From Cellulomonas sp. NS3 (GTDB lineage: Bacteria > Actinomycetota > Actinomycetes > Actinomycetales > Cellulomonadaceae), in NCBI RefSeq assembly GCF_024757985.1, contig NZ_CP103289.1, positions 1,426,001 to 1,490,000 of the forward strand: DNA of 64,000 nucleotides. Direction: 5' to 3'. The position numbers and the translations under genes were made by a program. The notes under the pieces are model-generated. The model was not told the DNA's origin and made no database searches. It saw only the letters and a list, made by a program, of their open reading frames with translations. This document shows, piece by piece, positions 26,899 to 34,764 of the stretch; position 1 is the first letter of the stretch, and each line of letters begins with the position of its first letter.

Positions 26899-27795
26899 TT
26901 AGGCCGTCCCGCGCACGAACGTGTCCCACCGCGCGGCCAGCAGATCGCGGTCCGGGCGGTCCGGTGCGCGCCGGGGCAGGGTCAACGCCCGGCCATGCAT
27001 TTCCTGGAGCCCGTGCCGGAGCATCGGCCCGTCGATCTCGTCGAGCAGCGCTCGGTCGATGTGCACGACGTAATCCGGGGAGATCCCCAGCATCTGCTGA
27101 TCGAACGCGGCGTGATGGATCTTGCAGAGCGCGAGACCGTTGGGGGTCGTGGGGATGCCTCGGTCCGAGGAATCGGGCGCGATGTGCGCGGCGTCGAGCA
27201 GCGAGCCGTGCTTGAGCTCGCACACCGCGCAGCGCGTCTCGTACGCGAGAAGCACGCGCATGCGGAACGCGGGCTGGTGGAGCCGCAGCTTCGCGAGGCG
27301 GAGGGCGTAGCGGCGCTGGGGCTCGCTCAGATGGCGCACGTCGGGCATGTAGCGGAAGGACTCGTCGAGTGCGATGAGGAACGCTCGCTCCTCGGGCACG
27401 TCGTCGACGACGTAGACCGGCGCGATCGGCGTGTAAAAGTTTGGCGTCTCCTTCCGAAAAAGGACGAGCGGCATGCCGGTCTCGATCGCGTTCCGCATCT
27501 TGCGGTTGTCGCCGCCGTCCGGGTCCCCCTTTCGGTAGGCGTAGTGCAGCAGCCCGTCCTCGGGAGACTCGGCGTCGTCGTACGGCCCGTGTGCCGACTG
27601 GACGATTGCGAGCGTCGAGGCGAAGTCGACTGGGTTGCGGATCCCCCGCGAGTAGTCGATCAGAGGGAGGTCACGGCCGCCGGTGCGGTATGCCAGGAGC
27701 TCCTGGCGGTGGAGGAAGCCGCCGTTGGCCTCGGCGCGCTGGTGGATCCACTCGATGATCTTGGTCCGTAGCGCTGCTTCGACGGCTGAGTCCAC
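26899..27795 (-). CDS. HNH endonuclease with N-terminal reader-like domain
   Basis: The 298-residue protein has a C-terminal HNH nuclease domain (about 180-250): C-x2-C in ETRCAVCELKHG, then LDAAHIAP, NGLALCKIHHAAFD and a final YVVHID. The N-terminal 170 residues form a separate domain with LIDYSRGIRNPVDFASTL near 45, HGPYDDAESPEDGLLHYAYRKGDP near 70 and TPIAPVYVVDD near 122. That layout recalls PUA/SRA-like modified-base readers joined to HNH domains in modification-dependent restriction enzymes, but I cannot confirm the fold. The gene uses AAA, TTT and other AT-richer codons rare in its neighbours, and interrupts the cofactor block between moaD and moaA, suggesting horizontal gain. GTG 27795 has no clear Shine-Dalgarno site. 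Confidence 0.8.
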   Translation of the reverse strand: MDSAVEAALRTKIIEWIHQRAEANGGFLHRQELLAYRTGGRDLPLIDYSRGIRNPVDFASTLAIVQSAHGPYDDAESPEDGLLHYAYRKGDPDGGDNRKMRNAIETGMPLVLFRKETPNFYTPIAPVYVVDDVPEERAFLIALDESFRYMPDVRHLSEPQRRYALRLAKLRLHQPAFRMRVLLAYETRCAVCELKHGSLLDAAHIAPDSSDRGIPTTPNGLALCKIHHAAFDQQMLGISPDYVVHIDRALLDEIDGPMLRHGLQEMHGRALTLPRRAPDRPDRDLLAARWDTFVRGTA

Positions 27796-27864
27796 GCGCC
27801 GAGCTCACCAGGGCCCGCGCTGCATGGCAAGCACCGCGCAGGTGCCAGTCGCGGAGCGGGCGGA

Positions 27865-28854
27865 CTAGCCGCCGATGGCGCTCATCGGACGGTCCGGCTG
27901 CAGGAACGTCGGGTCGTCGATGCCGTGGCCCGGCTGCTTGCCGGCGAGGCACGTGCGGATCGCCGCCTCGAGGTCGGCGTCCGTGCCGCCCTCGCGCAGG
28001 ATCGTGCGGAGGTCGGTCTCGGTGCGCGCGAACAGGCACGAGCGCAGCTGGCCGTCGGCGGTGAGGCGGACCCGGTCGCACGCCCCGCAGAACGGTGCGG
28101 AGACCGAGCGGATGACGCCGACGGTCGAGGGCCCGCCGTCGACGAGCCACCGCTCGGCCGGCGCCGAGCCGCGCCCGGGGATCTCGGTCAGCGTGAACGC
28201 CTCGGCGAGGCGCTCGAGGATCTCGGTGCCGGTGACCATCGTCCGGCGCGCCCACGTGTGGCCGGCGTCGAGCGGCATCTGCTCGATGAACCGCATCTCG
28301 TAGCCGCGGTCGACGGCGTAGCGCACGAGGTCGACGAGCTCGTCGTCGTTGACCCCGCGCATCGCGACCGCGTTGAGCTTGATCGGCCGGAACCCGGCGG
28401 CGTCCGCGGCGGCGATGCCCGCGAGGGTGTCCGTGAGCCGGTCGCGGCGCGTGAGGTCGCGGAAGCGCTCGCGCTGCAGCGTGTCGATCGAGATGTTGAC
28501 GCGCGCGAGCCCGGCGTCGGCGAGCGGGGCGGCCAGCGCGGGCAGGCGCAGCGCGTTGGTGGTGAGGGAGATCTCCGGCGACCCCTCGGGTCCGTCGAGC
28601 GCGGCCATGGCCGCCACGACGTCGACCACGTCGGGCCGCAGCAGGGGCTCGCCGCCGGTGAGCCGGATCTCCGTGACGCCGTGCGCGACCGCCACGGACG
28701 CGATGCGGACGAGCTCGGCGGTGGTCAGCAGCGTCGAGCCCGGCAGCCACGGCACGCCCTCGGCGGGCATGCAGTAGGTGCAGCGGAGCGAGCAGCGGTC
28801 GGTCAGGGAGATCCGCAGGTCGCGGTGCACCCGGCCGAACCGGTCGACCAGCAT
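27865..28854 (-). CDS. moaA: GTP 3',8-cyclase MoaA
   Basis: The 329-residue radical-SAM protein has the N-terminal [4Fe-4S] motif C21-x3-C25-x2-C28 (CSLRCTYC) and RLTGGEPLLRPD, which binds SAM. The C-terminal cluster motif is FCGACDRVRLTADGQLRSCLF, which binds the GTP substrate in known MoaA. The C-terminus is Gly-Gly (SAIGG), as required for activity in characterised MoaA. With MoaC it makes cyclic pyranopterin monophosphate in the cytosol. ATG 28854 shares one base with the mogA stop, so the two are co-translated. Full length, no defects seen. Confidence 0.95.
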   Translation of the reverse strand: MLVDRFGRVHRDLRISLTDRCSLRCTYCMPAEGVPWLPGSTLLTTAELVRIASVAVAHGVTEIRLTGGEPLLRPDVVDVVAAMAALDGPEGSPEISLTTNALRLPALAAPLADAGLARVNISIDTLQRERFRDLTRRDRLTDTLAGIAAADAAGFRPIKLNAVAMRGVNDDELVDLVRYAVDRGYEMRFIEQMPLDAGHTWARRTMVTGTEILERLAEAFTLTEIPGRGSAPAERWLVDGGPSTVGVIRSVSAPFCGACDRVRLTADGQLRSCLFARTETDLRTILREGGTDADLEAAIRTCLAGKQPGHGIDDPTFLQPDRPMSAIGG

Positions 28855-29402
28855 CAGTGGTCGACCCCGTCGAGCTGGTCGAGCAGGTGCGGGAGCAGCG
28901 GGAGCAGCACGCGCAGGCCCTGGCGGACGCCGTCCGGCGAGCCGGGGAGGTTGACGACCACGGAGCCCGTCGCGCTGACGCCGGCGAGGCCGCGGGAGAG
29001 GACCGCGGTCGGGACCGTCTGCGCGGCGTCGCGCCGGATCGCCTCGGCGAGGCCGGGAAGCTCGCGCACGATCGCGCTGCGCGTGCCCTCGGGGGTCTGG
29101 TCGCGCGGCCCGACCCCCGTGCCGCCGCTCGTGATCACGAGCCGCGCACCGGAGGACAGGGCCTGGTGGATCGCGGCCTGGACGCTGCGGCGCCCGTCGG
29201 GCACGACGACCGGCTGCTCCGCGGCGATGCCGGCGTCGCGCAGGAGCTCGACCGCGAGCGGCCCGGACCTGTCGGGGCGCTCGCCGCGCGCCGAGCGGTC
29301 CGACGCCACGACCACCGCGGCGGGCAGCCCGACGAGCGTGGCGCCCGGGTCGTGCAGGGTTCCCGGGTCGTGGGTGGGGTGGACGCCGGAGGGCAGGTGC
29401 AT
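28854..29402 (-). CDS. mogA: molybdopterin adenylyltransferase MogA/MoaB
   Basis: The 182-residue protein has the MogA/MoaB fold: VVVASDRSARGERPDRSGPL near 30, VITSGGTGVGPRDQTPEGT (the molybdopterin-binding loop) near 88 and VVVNLPGSPDGVRQGL near 148. It adenylylates molybdopterin before MoeA inserts Mo. A TACGGT hexamer exactly 6 bases before ATG 29402 (minus strand) supports a leaderless start. It heads the mogA-moaA unit and is divergent from the HTH regulator at 29583, a plausible controller. Confidence 0.9.
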   Translation of the reverse strand: MHLPSGVHPTHDPGTLHDPGATLVGLPAAVVVASDRSARGERPDRSGPLAVELLRDAGIAAEQPVVVPDGRRSVQAAIHQALSSGARLVITSGGTGVGPRDQTPEGTRSAIVRELPGLAEAIRRDAAQTVPTAVLSRGLAGVSATGSVVVNLPGSPDGVRQGLRVLLPLLPHLLDQLDGVDH

Positions 29403-29488
29403 GCGCCCACCGTACCGACGGCGCGGGCGGATCCGGCATCTCGGACGGTCCCCGAGCGACGCCCGGGCGGCTCCGGCGACCGTGCGGC

Positions 29489-29522
29489 AGCGCCCCGGTG
29501 CTGGTCACCGCGCCGGGGCGCT
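29489..29522. promoter_or_regulatory. 10-bp inverted repeat between mogA and the regulator
   Basis: AGCGCCCCGG (29489-29498) mirrors CCGGGGCGCT (29513-29522) with 14 bases between. Between divergent genes an operator is more likely than a terminator. The divergent HTH protein is the obvious candidate binder. Confidence 0.4.
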
Positions 29523-29582
29523 CCCGCGCGGCGGCCCGAAGGTCCCGGCCGCGCGGACGGCCCGGGGGGCAGACTCGCACGC

Positions 29583-30464
29583 ATGGTCGACCGACGGGCC
29601 AGTGCCTACCGCGTGCTCGCGTCGGACAAGCGCGTCGCGATGCTCCACCTCCTGCAGCGCGCGGGCGGCCCGATGACGGTCGACGCCCTCGCCGACGCGG
29701 TCGGGCTGCACGTGAACACCGCCCGCGAGCACCTCGACCAGCTCGTCGCCTCCGGCTTCGTCGCCCGGGAGCCCGAGCTCCGCCGCACGCGCGGCCGCCC
29801 CCGGATCCTCTACCGCTCGCTCGAGCGCGCCGCGGCCGTCACGACCGACGCGTGGGCGCGCGAGCAGCTCGTGCACGTCCTCGTCGCGGGGTACGGCCGG
29901 CGGCTCGGGTCGGTGGAGTCCGCGGCCGAGACGGCCGGTCACGCGTGGGGTGCGACGCTCGCGCCGTCGCCGGTCGAGGACCCCGCGGCGCACACCCGGT
30001 CCGACTCCGACGTGCCGCGGTGCGCCGAGATCCTCCCCGACGAGCGCCCGGGCCCCGACTCCGCGGGCACCGCCGTCGTCGCGCCCCTCGAGCAGGCGCA
30101 GCTCGCCGCGCTCGAGCAGCACCTCGAGGACCTGGGGTTCGCGCCCGACGCGTGCACCGACGGTCTCGAGGTGCGGCTCAACCGCTGCCCGTTCGTCGAC
30201 CTCGCCCGGGAGCGGCCCGAGGTCGTGTGCAGCGTGCACCTGGGGCTCTCGCGCGGGGTGCTCGCCCAGCGGGACGGCCTCCTGGTGGCGGACCGGCTCG
30301 AGCGGGTCCCAGGGGCTCAGCGCTGCGTGCTGCACCTCGCGCGGCGAGCCGTGGGGGAGCCCGCTCAGCCGGGCGCCGCGGCCCCCTCGGCGGCCGAGCC
30401 GGGCGGCGTGCCCTCGACGGCCGCCGGGCGGACCGCTGCGGCGGAGGTCGCCGGCCGCGCCTGA
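29583..30464 (+). CDS. HTH regulator with C-terminal cysteine motif (SufR-like)
   Basis: The 293-residue protein starts with an ArsR/DeoR-like winged HTH (about 10-80: SDKRVAMLHLLQ, VDALADAVGLHVNTAREHLDQLVASGFV, RGRPRILY wing). A sensor region ends in RLNRCPFVDLARERPEVVCSVHLGL, with C191, C202, C216 and H219 nearby. The CPF...C pattern is found in SufR-type regulators, where cysteines hold an iron-sulfur cluster. The last 40 residues are Ala/Pro-rich. It is divergent from mogA-moaA and sits 16 bases from convergent moaE, so I infer that it tunes cofactor genes to Fe-S or redox status. CAGACT lies 7 bases before ATG 29583. Direct control is untested. Confidence 0.75.
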   Translation: MVDRRASAYRVLASDKRVAMLHLLQRAGGPMTVDALADAVGLHVNTAREHLDQLVASGFVAREPELRRTRGRPRILYRSLERAAAVTTDAWAREQLVHVLVAGYGRRLGSVESAAETAGHAWGATLAPSPVEDPAAHTRSDSDVPRCAEILPDERPGPDSAGTAVVAPLEQAQLAALEQHLEDLGFAPDACTDGLEVRLNRCPFVDLARERPEVVCSVHLGLSRGVLAQRDGLLVADRLERVPGAQRCVLHLARRAVGEPAQPGAAAPSAAEPGGVPSTAAGRTAAAEVAGRA

Positions 30465-30480
30465 CGCGCGCGGGGAAGCG

Positions 30481-30906
30481 TCAGGTCAGCCCGACCCACG
30501 TGTGCGAGCCGTCGGCCTCCAGCTGCCTCTTCCAGATCGGCACCTCGGCCTTGACGCGCTCGACGAGCGTGCGGCACACGTCGAACGCGTGCGCCCGGTG
30601 CGCGGTCGCGACGCACGCGACGATCGCGACGTCGCCGACCCCGAGCGTGCCGGTGCGGTGGCTCACCGTCAGCCCGAGCACGTCCGGGTCGTCGGCGAGC
30701 TCGGCGGCGATCGCCGTCAGGACCCGCTCGGCGTCGGGGTGCGCGGAGTACTCGAGCGCGGTGACCTCGCCCGCCGCGCCCGGGTCGTGGTCGCGCACGA
30801 GCCCGACGAACGACGCGACCGCCCCCGCGCGCGGGCCGGAGACGTCGGCGACGTGCTGCGCGAGGTCGAGGGGGGAGGCGTCGAGGCGTGCGCGGACCGT
30901 GGTCAC
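30481..30906 (-). CDS. moaE: molybdopterin synthase catalytic subunit MoaE
   Basis: The 141-residue protein is a full MoaE: AGAVASFVGLVRDHDPG near 28, VTALEYSAHPDAERVL near 49, VSHRTGTLGVGDVAIVACVATAHRAHAFDVCRTLVERVKAEVPIWKRQ near 78-125. The lysines in the KAEVPIWKRQ segment are the conserved active-site region. It converts precursor Z to molybdopterin together with MoaD. GTG 30906 is chosen over GTG 30936 because TACGCT sits exactly 6 bases upstream. It is convergent with the SufR-like regulator and separated from the other moa genes. Confidence 0.93.
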   Translation of the reverse strand: MTTVRARLDASPLDLAQHVADVSGPRAGAVASFVGLVRDHDPGAAGEVTALEYSAHPDAERVLTAIAAELADDPDVLGLTVSHRTGTLGVGDVAIVACVATAHRAHAFDVCRTLVERVKAEVPIWKRQLEADGSHTWVGLT

Positions 30907-31037
30907 GGCGTCAGCGTACGGGGGCTCCCGGGCCACCCGCCCCGGCGCCGGCGCCCGCGCGGCGCCCGCGCCCGGACCGCGCCCGCCCGCTCCGCGCCGG
31001 TGCCGGGAGGCTCGGGGGCGCCTGGCATGCTGTCGCC

Positions 31038-31535
31038 ATGTCGGACGACGCGAGGCACGTGCTCGGCTCCCTCGACGCCCCGGTCACCGTCGTGGAGTAC
31101 GGGGACCTCGAGTGCCCCTACTGCCGCAACGCCGCCCCGGTGCTGCGCGAGCTCGTCGAGGGCTCGGGCGGCCAGGTGCGGCTCGTCTGGCGCCACTTCC
31201 CGCTGTTCGAGGTCCACCCGCACGCGCTCACGGCGGCGCTCGCGGCCGAGGCCGCCGGGGCGCACGGGCTGTTCTGGCCGATGCAGGAGCTGCTGTTCGC
31301 CCGCCAGGACCGGCTGACCGACGCCGACCTGCGCGTGTACGCCGCCGAGCTCGGCATCGACCCCGACGAGGTCGCGGGCGACCGCGCGCAGGTGCACGCC
31401 GACGCGGTCGAGGCGGACTACCTCGGGGGCGTCGCGGGCGGGGTCCGCGGCACCCCGACGCTGCTCGTCGACGGCGTGCGCTACCGCGGGCCCATCGAGG
31501 TCCGCGCGCTGCGGGCCGCGCTCGGGGTCGCCTGA
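31038..31535 (+). CDS. DsbA-like thioredoxin-fold protein
   Basis: The 165-residue protein is a single thioredoxin-fold domain with the redox motif CPYC (LECPYCRNAAPVL, about 26-38) and the cis-Pro loop GVRGTPTLLVDG near 135; an all-helical insert sits between them. There is no signal peptide or anchor, so it is a cytosolic DsbA/FrnE-like oxidoreductase rather than a periplasmic disulfide catalyst. CATGCT lies 6 bases before ATG 31038, fitting a leaderless transcript. It is convergent with nhaA (3-base gap). In some actinobacteria NhaA carries a C-terminal DsbA-like domain, so the adjacency may reflect a functional tie. Confidence 0.85.
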   Translation: MSDDARHVLGSLDAPVTVVEYGDLECPYCRNAAPVLRELVEGSGGQVRLVWRHFPLFEVHPHALTAALAAEAAGAHGLFWPMQELLFARQDRLTDADLRVYAAELGIDPDEVAGDRAQVHADAVEADYLGGVAGGVRGTPTLLVDGVRYRGPIEVRALRAALGVA

Positions 31536-31538
31536 GCC

Positions 31539-32915
31539 TCAGCCCGCGGGCGCCACCCACGGCCTCGGCGGGAGCCCCGGCGGCGGGCCGTCGTCGGACG
31601 GCGAGCACAGCGGCAGCCGCTCGCCGAGGTAGCGCAGCAGCAGCGTCCCGAGGACGGCGGCCACGAGCGAGCCCGCGAGGATGCCGATCTTCGCCTGCTC
31701 CACGAGGTGCTCGTCGTCGAACGCGAGCTCCGCGATGAACAGCGAGATGGTGAACCCGATCCCGGCCAGCACCGACCCGCCCAGCAGGTGCCCGAACCGC
31801 ACGCGCCCCGGCAGCACCCCCATCCCGGCACGGATCGCGAGCGACGCCGCCCCGAAGATGCCGACAGCGTTGCCGGCGACGAGCGCGACCGCCACGCCGA
31901 TCGTCACGGGCGACGACGCGGCGGTGCGCAGCGTCTCGGCGTCGAGCCGCACACCCGCGTTCGCGAGGCCGAAGACCGGCACGACGACGAACGCGCTCCA
32001 CGGGTGCAGGAGCCGCTGGAGCCGGTCCGCGGCGGGCACGGCGGCGCGCGCGGCGAGCTCGGTCAGGTGCTCGCGCTCCGCCGTCGTCTCGCGGGCGAGG
32101 TGGTCGGCGTACCGCGCGACGTCGTCGACGTCCTCGCGACGCGACGGCCGCGACGGCAGCAGGAGCCCGACGAGCACCCCCGCGAGCGTCGCGTGCACCC
32201 CCGACGCCTGCACCGCGAACCACAGCGCGAGCGCGGCGACCACGTACGGCGTCAGGCGCCACACGCCGAGCCAGCGCATCACGAGCACCGCGGCGACGAC
32301 GAGCCCCGCGAGCGCGAGCGGCACGAGCCTGACCTCGTCCGTGTAGAAGACCGCCATCACCGTGATCGCCCCGATGTCGTCGACGATCGCGAGCGTCAGC
32401 AGGAACAGCCGCAGCCGGTCCGGGCACGCGGGCCCGAACAGCGCGAGGATCCCGACGAGGAAGGCGGTGTCCGTCGACATCACGACCCCCCAGCCGTGCG
32501 CCGCCTCGCTGCCGCCGTTGAACGCCAGGTAGATCAGCGCGGGGACCGCGAGCCCGCCGAGCGCGCCGAGCGCCGGGACCGCGACCGTGCGGCGGTCGCG
32601 CAGCTCCCCGCTCGTGACCTCCCGGTTGATCTCGAGCCCGACGACGGCGAAGAAGACCGCCATCGCCGCGTCGTTGACCCAGTGGTGCAGGTCGAGCGTG
32701 AGCCCGACGCCTCCGACGTGGAACCCGGCCTCGGTCGCCCACAGCGCCTCGTAGGCGTGCGCCCACGGCGAGTTGGCCCAGACGAGCGCGAGCACCGTCG
32801 CGGCGAGCAGGAACGCCGCGCTCCCCGCCTCCGTCGCGAGGAAGCGGAGCACCGCGGGGGACGTCGCCGGGAACCGCACGCGCAGCGTGGGACCGGGCGA
32901 GGGCAGCACGGCCAT
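31539..32915 (-). CDS. nhaA: Na+/H+ antiporter NhaA
   Basis: The 458-residue membrane protein is a NhaA antiporter with 12 predicted helices. The ion-binding region is intact: VGLEINREV near 81, the GWGVVMSTDTAFLVGILALFG segment near 133 and the paired aspartates in LAIVDDIGAITVMAVFY near 175. HPWSAFVVVPVFGLANAGV follows near 303, and GFTISLFIAELAF near 392. It exports Na+ (or Li+) in exchange for H+ and helps pH and salt homeostasis. ATG 32915 follows GGAGG with good spacing. It shares the strand with the sulfite-oxidase-family gene upstream (97 bases). Confidence 0.95.
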   Translation of the reverse strand: MAVLPSPGPTLRVRFPATSPAVLRFLATEAGSAAFLLAATVLALVWANSPWAHAYEALWATEAGFHVGGVGLTLDLHHWVNDAAMAVFFAVVGLEINREVTSGELRDRRTVAVPALGALGGLAVPALIYLAFNGGSEAAHGWGVVMSTDTAFLVGILALFGPACPDRLRLFLLTLAIVDDIGAITVMAVFYTDEVRLVPLALAGLVVAAVLVMRWLGVWRLTPYVVAALALWFAVQASGVHATLAGVLVGLLLPSRPSRREDVDDVARYADHLARETTAEREHLTELAARAAVPAADRLQRLLHPWSAFVVVPVFGLANAGVRLDAETLRTAASSPVTIGVAVALVAGNAVGIFGAASLAIRAGMGVLPGRVRFGHLLGGSVLAGIGFTISLFIAELAFDDEHLVEQAKIGILAGSLVAAVLGTLLLRYLGERLPLCSPSDDGPPPGLPPRPWVAPAG

Positions 32916-33012
32916 AGGACCTCCGGAGGGTGGGACGGCGGCGCCCAACGTGCCAGCCTGCCGGGCGTCGGCGCAACGCACGCCACGACAGGGTGATGCC
33001 CCGGTGAGCCGC

Positions 33013-34689
33013 TCAGGCGTCCGCGACCCGGACGCGCACGGTGTGGTGGCCGGTCGCGCCGTCGGGCACGACCCGCGCAACCACCGCGGTCTGGGGGCCG
33101 TCCGGGTCGCTCGCGCGCACCTGCAGCTCGTGCTCGCCCGGCGTGGCCTCCCACGCGTACGTCCACTGCCGCCACGTGTCGATCCCGCCGTCGGCCGCGA
33201 GCTTCGCGCGTTCCCACGGGCCCTCGTCGACCCGGACCTCGACCTCCTCGACGCCCCGGTGCTGCGCCCAGGCGGTGCCCGCGACGACGACCCGTCCGGC
33301 GGTGACCTGCGACGCGTGGCGCGGCACCTCGATGCGCGACTGGGTCTTGACCGGACCGCGCTCGGACCACCCGCGCACCGTCCAGTACGCCTCGGCGTCC
33401 GCGAACCGCGTGACCTCGAGGTCGACGACCCACTTCGTCGCCGACACGTACCCGTAGAGCCCCGGCACGACCATGCGGACCGGGAACCCGTGCTCGACGG
33501 GCAGCGGCTCGCCGTTCATGCCGACGGCCAGCAGCGCGTCGCGGTCGTCGGTCAGGGCCTCGATCGGCGTCGAGGCGGTGAACCCGTCGGCGCTCGTCGA
33601 GAGCACCATGTCGGCGTCCGGCAGCGGCCCGGCCCGCTCGAGCAGCTCGCGCACCGGCAGCCCGAGCCACCGCGCGTTGCCGACGAGGTCCCCGCCGACC
33701 TCGTTCGAGACGCACGCGAGCGTGACCCACGCCTCGACGAGGTCGGAGTCGAGCAGCTCGTCGAACGTCAGCGTGACCTCGCGCTCGACGAGCCCGTGCA
33801 CGCGCAGGGACCACGTCGCGGGGTCGACGCGGGGGACGGTGAGCGCGGTGTCGATCCGGTAGAACGTGCTGTTCCGGGTGACCCACGGGTCGACCCCGGG
33901 CACCCCGGAGTCCACGCCGGCCGGGAGCGCGGCGGCCCGGGTGGGGACGGGGAGCCGCAGCGTCTCGCGGACCGCCTCGACCGCGCGGCGCCCGGCCCCG
34001 AGCGTGCGGCCGGCGACGACCGCGAGCGCGCCGCCGACGGCGAGGGCGCCCGTGAGGCGCAGGAACGAGCGCCGGTCCGCCGATCCCGCCGACCTCACCG
34101 GGTCCGCGACGGCCGTCCGGTTCGTGTCACCGGTCGGGGGCGGCCCGCCGGTACCCGCCGCGGTGTCCGCCGCCGTCCCGGTGCCTGCCCGGCTCACCAG
34201 GAACGCGTCGCGTGCCGGGTCCGTGCGCGCGCTGCCCTGGGCTGCGCCCGCCGCAGCCGCGCGTCCCGGCAGCCGGCCCACGAGCCACCGCAGCACGAGC
34301 AGGCCCGCGAGCGCCCCGACCAGGCTCGGGACCGGGGCGAGCAGCCCGGCGTCGGGGCGGGACGCCGCGGCGAGCGCGCCGACGGCCCCGAGCAGCACGA
34401 CGAGCGCGGCACCGAACGCCCAGCGGCGGGCCGCGAGCACCCCCGCCAGCGCCGCGAGACCCGCGAGCACGACGACGCTGCCGACGGTGAGCGCGAGCTT
34501 GTCGGCGGTCCCGAACGCCGCGATCGCGAGGTCCTTGAGCCAGGCGGGCGTCGCGTCGACGAACGTCGCGCCGACGGCGACGAGCGGGTCCGCGCTCGCG
34601 GAGACCAGTCCGGCGGCGAGCGCGGCGACGCCGAGCGTGACCGCCCCGGCCGCGAGACCGGCGAGCGCGGCGAACCGGGTGCGAGGCAT
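33013..34689 (-). CDS. membrane-anchored sulfite-oxidase-family molybdopterin oxidoreductase
   Basis: The 558-residue protein has a membrane part of about 235 residues: four hydrophobic segments near 8-30, 65-88, 92-112 and 118-140, then a further one after a RRSFLRLTG motif (about 205-230). A sulfite-oxidase-type catalytic domain follows. The Mo-ligand cysteine is C326 in WVTLACVSNEVGG, and RNARWLGLPVRELLERAG, GFPVRMVVPGLYGYVSATKWVVDLEVT and a C-terminal Mo-co dimerisation-like domain (about 460-558) complete the family pattern. Active site outside the membrane is expected. A role in oxidising or reducing sulfur compounds or repairing oxidised methionine is possible but not shown. It depends on the cofactor genes nearby. 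No dedicated cytochrome gene is adjacent. Confidence 0.82.
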   Translation of the reverse strand: MPRTRFAALAGLAAGAVTLGVAALAAGLVSASADPLVAVGATFVDATPAWLKDLAIAAFGTADKLALTVGSVVVLAGLAALAGVLAARRWAFGAALVVLLGAVGALAAASRPDAGLLAPVPSLVGALAGLLVLRWLVGRLPGRAAAAGAAQGSARTDPARDAFLVSRAGTGTAADTAAGTGGPPPTGDTNRTAVADPVRSAGSADRRSFLRLTGALAVGGALAVVAGRTLGAGRRAVEAVRETLRLPVPTRAAALPAGVDSGVPGVDPWVTRNSTFYRIDTALTVPRVDPATWSLRVHGLVEREVTLTFDELLDSDLVEAWVTLACVSNEVGGDLVGNARWLGLPVRELLERAGPLPDADMVLSTSADGFTASTPIEALTDDRDALLAVGMNGEPLPVEHGFPVRMVVPGLYGYVSATKWVVDLEVTRFADAEAYWTVRGWSERGPVKTQSRIEVPRHASQVTAGRVVVAGTAWAQHRGVEEVEVRVDEGPWERAKLAADGGIDTWRQWTYAWEATPGEHELQVRASDPDGPQTAVVARVVPDGATGHHTVRVRVADA

Positions 34690-34751
34690 GGTCCGAGTAT
34701 GCGGTGACGCGGGTCGCCGCGGCCCGCCGGGACCGTCCGACGGCCCGCCGG

Positions 34752-34757
34752 TAGCGT
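34752..34757 (+). promoter_or_regulatory. -10 hexamer TAGCGT of the SDR gene
   Basis: TAGCGT ends 7 bases before ATG 34765, so the transcript should start about at the start codon. It decides between ATG 34765 and the earlier in-frame GTG at 34756, which lies inside the hexamer. Confidence 0.45.
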
Positions 34758-34764
34758 GACGCGC

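Noticed and set aside
27865-29580. A 571-codon frame suggesting a MogA-MoaA fusion
   Set aside because: MogA is encoded in a different frame; the upstream part is shadow and MoaA starts at 28854 with a normal radical-SAM N-terminus.
23699-30906. A molybdenum-cofactor riboswitch
   Set aside because: Leaders before moeA and mogA are too short (about 20 bases or none) for the known aptamer.
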